From assembly GCA_024278415.1 (NCBI GenBank), contig JAJRTI010000539.1:1-15952 (forward strand): DNA of 15,952 nucleotides. Direction: 5' to 3'. A program made the position numbers and the translations under genes. Numbering within the stretch: position 1 is the stretch's first letter; every line of letters starts with the position of its first letter. This stretch comes from Planctomycetota bacterium. Lineage in GTDB: Bacteria; Planctomycetota; Brocadiia; JAJRTI01. Below the pieces are notes generated by a model. That model worked only from the letters and a program-made list of their open reading frames with translations, had not been told where the DNA came from and made no database searches. Shown in pieces: positions 15,774-15,952 of this stretch.

Positions 15774-15952
15774 ACCTGCGTGGCTCCTCTTCCTGTGCGA
15801 GCCTGGAGACCCCAAGGCGCGAAGGAGGTTGGGGACACCCTGCGTGCGTCGTCATTCTAAGCGAAGCAGGAGCGACGCGCCAGCGTGTGGAGTGCGCCGG
15901 CTTGGAGGCGCTTTCGCACACAGACCCGCGCAACAAGGTGCGCGCAGCCTGC
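15774..15952 (-). promoter_or_regulatory. Upstream region of the kinase gene with a TAGAAT -10 candidate
   Basis: No gene is visible in this last stretch. On the minus strand TAGAAT at 15859-15854 matches the -10 consensus at 5 of 6 bases, leaving a leader of about 75 nt before ATG 15773. The best -35 partner 17-18 bp upstream (CTGGCG) is poor. The ribosome-binding site AAGAGGAG lies 10 nt before the ATG. Confidence 0.3.

Overview
This GC-rich bacterial window of about 16 kb holds eight protein-coding genes and no tRNA, rRNA or CRISPR array that I could see. Three genes favour a Planctomycetota/PVC-like or neighbouring phylum (for example Hydrogenedentota): a ceramidase-like hydrolase, a secreted PQQ-type propeller, and a giant Ser/Thr kinase with WD40 repeats and a sulfatase-modifying-factor-like domain. 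Clusters of short GC-rich hairpins between genes point the same way. The placement is an inference from gene content, not a phylogeny.

Layout. 3-1232 (+) is the 5'-truncated end of a neutral/alkaline ceramidase-like hydrolase. 1233-1581 is a gene-free chain of hairpins that includes a perfect 22-bp stem. 1582-2994 (+) is an unusual membrane-anchored protein ending in ten DnaJ-type CxxCxGxG motifs with no J domain. Convergent to it is a minus-strand block leuC-leuD-wcaJ-like (6408 down to 3080): both subunits of isopropylmalate dehydratase, then a polyprenyl-phosphate sugar-1-phosphate transferase, with an imperfect inverted repeat starting at the leuD stop codon. Upstream on the same strand is a tightly coupled pair, hemL-rfbD (8855 down to 6725), making aminolevulinate and dTDP-rhamnose respectively. 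8856-9554 is a divergent intergenic region carrying a good sigma-70-like promoter for hemL and a two-orientation cluster of REP-like hairpins. 9555-10997 (+) is a secreted beta-propeller protein. It converges on the 1531-residue kinase-TM-14xWD40-FGE-like protein at 15773-11178 (-).

How they fit. leuCD serves leucine (or a related 2-oxoacid elongation) synthesis. The sugar transferase and RfbD point to lipid-linked surface polysaccharide assembly and rhamnose supply. HemL opens C5-pathway tetrapyrrole synthesis. The remaining genes are cell-envelope or signalling proteins. The window reads as ordinary chromosome interspersed with envelope genes, not as a mobile island; I see no transposase, integrase or phage gene. 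The most unusual items are the ten-motif cysteine-rich membrane protein, the kinase/double-propeller/FGE-like fusion that lacks the FGE catalytic cysteines, and the structured intergenic repeats.
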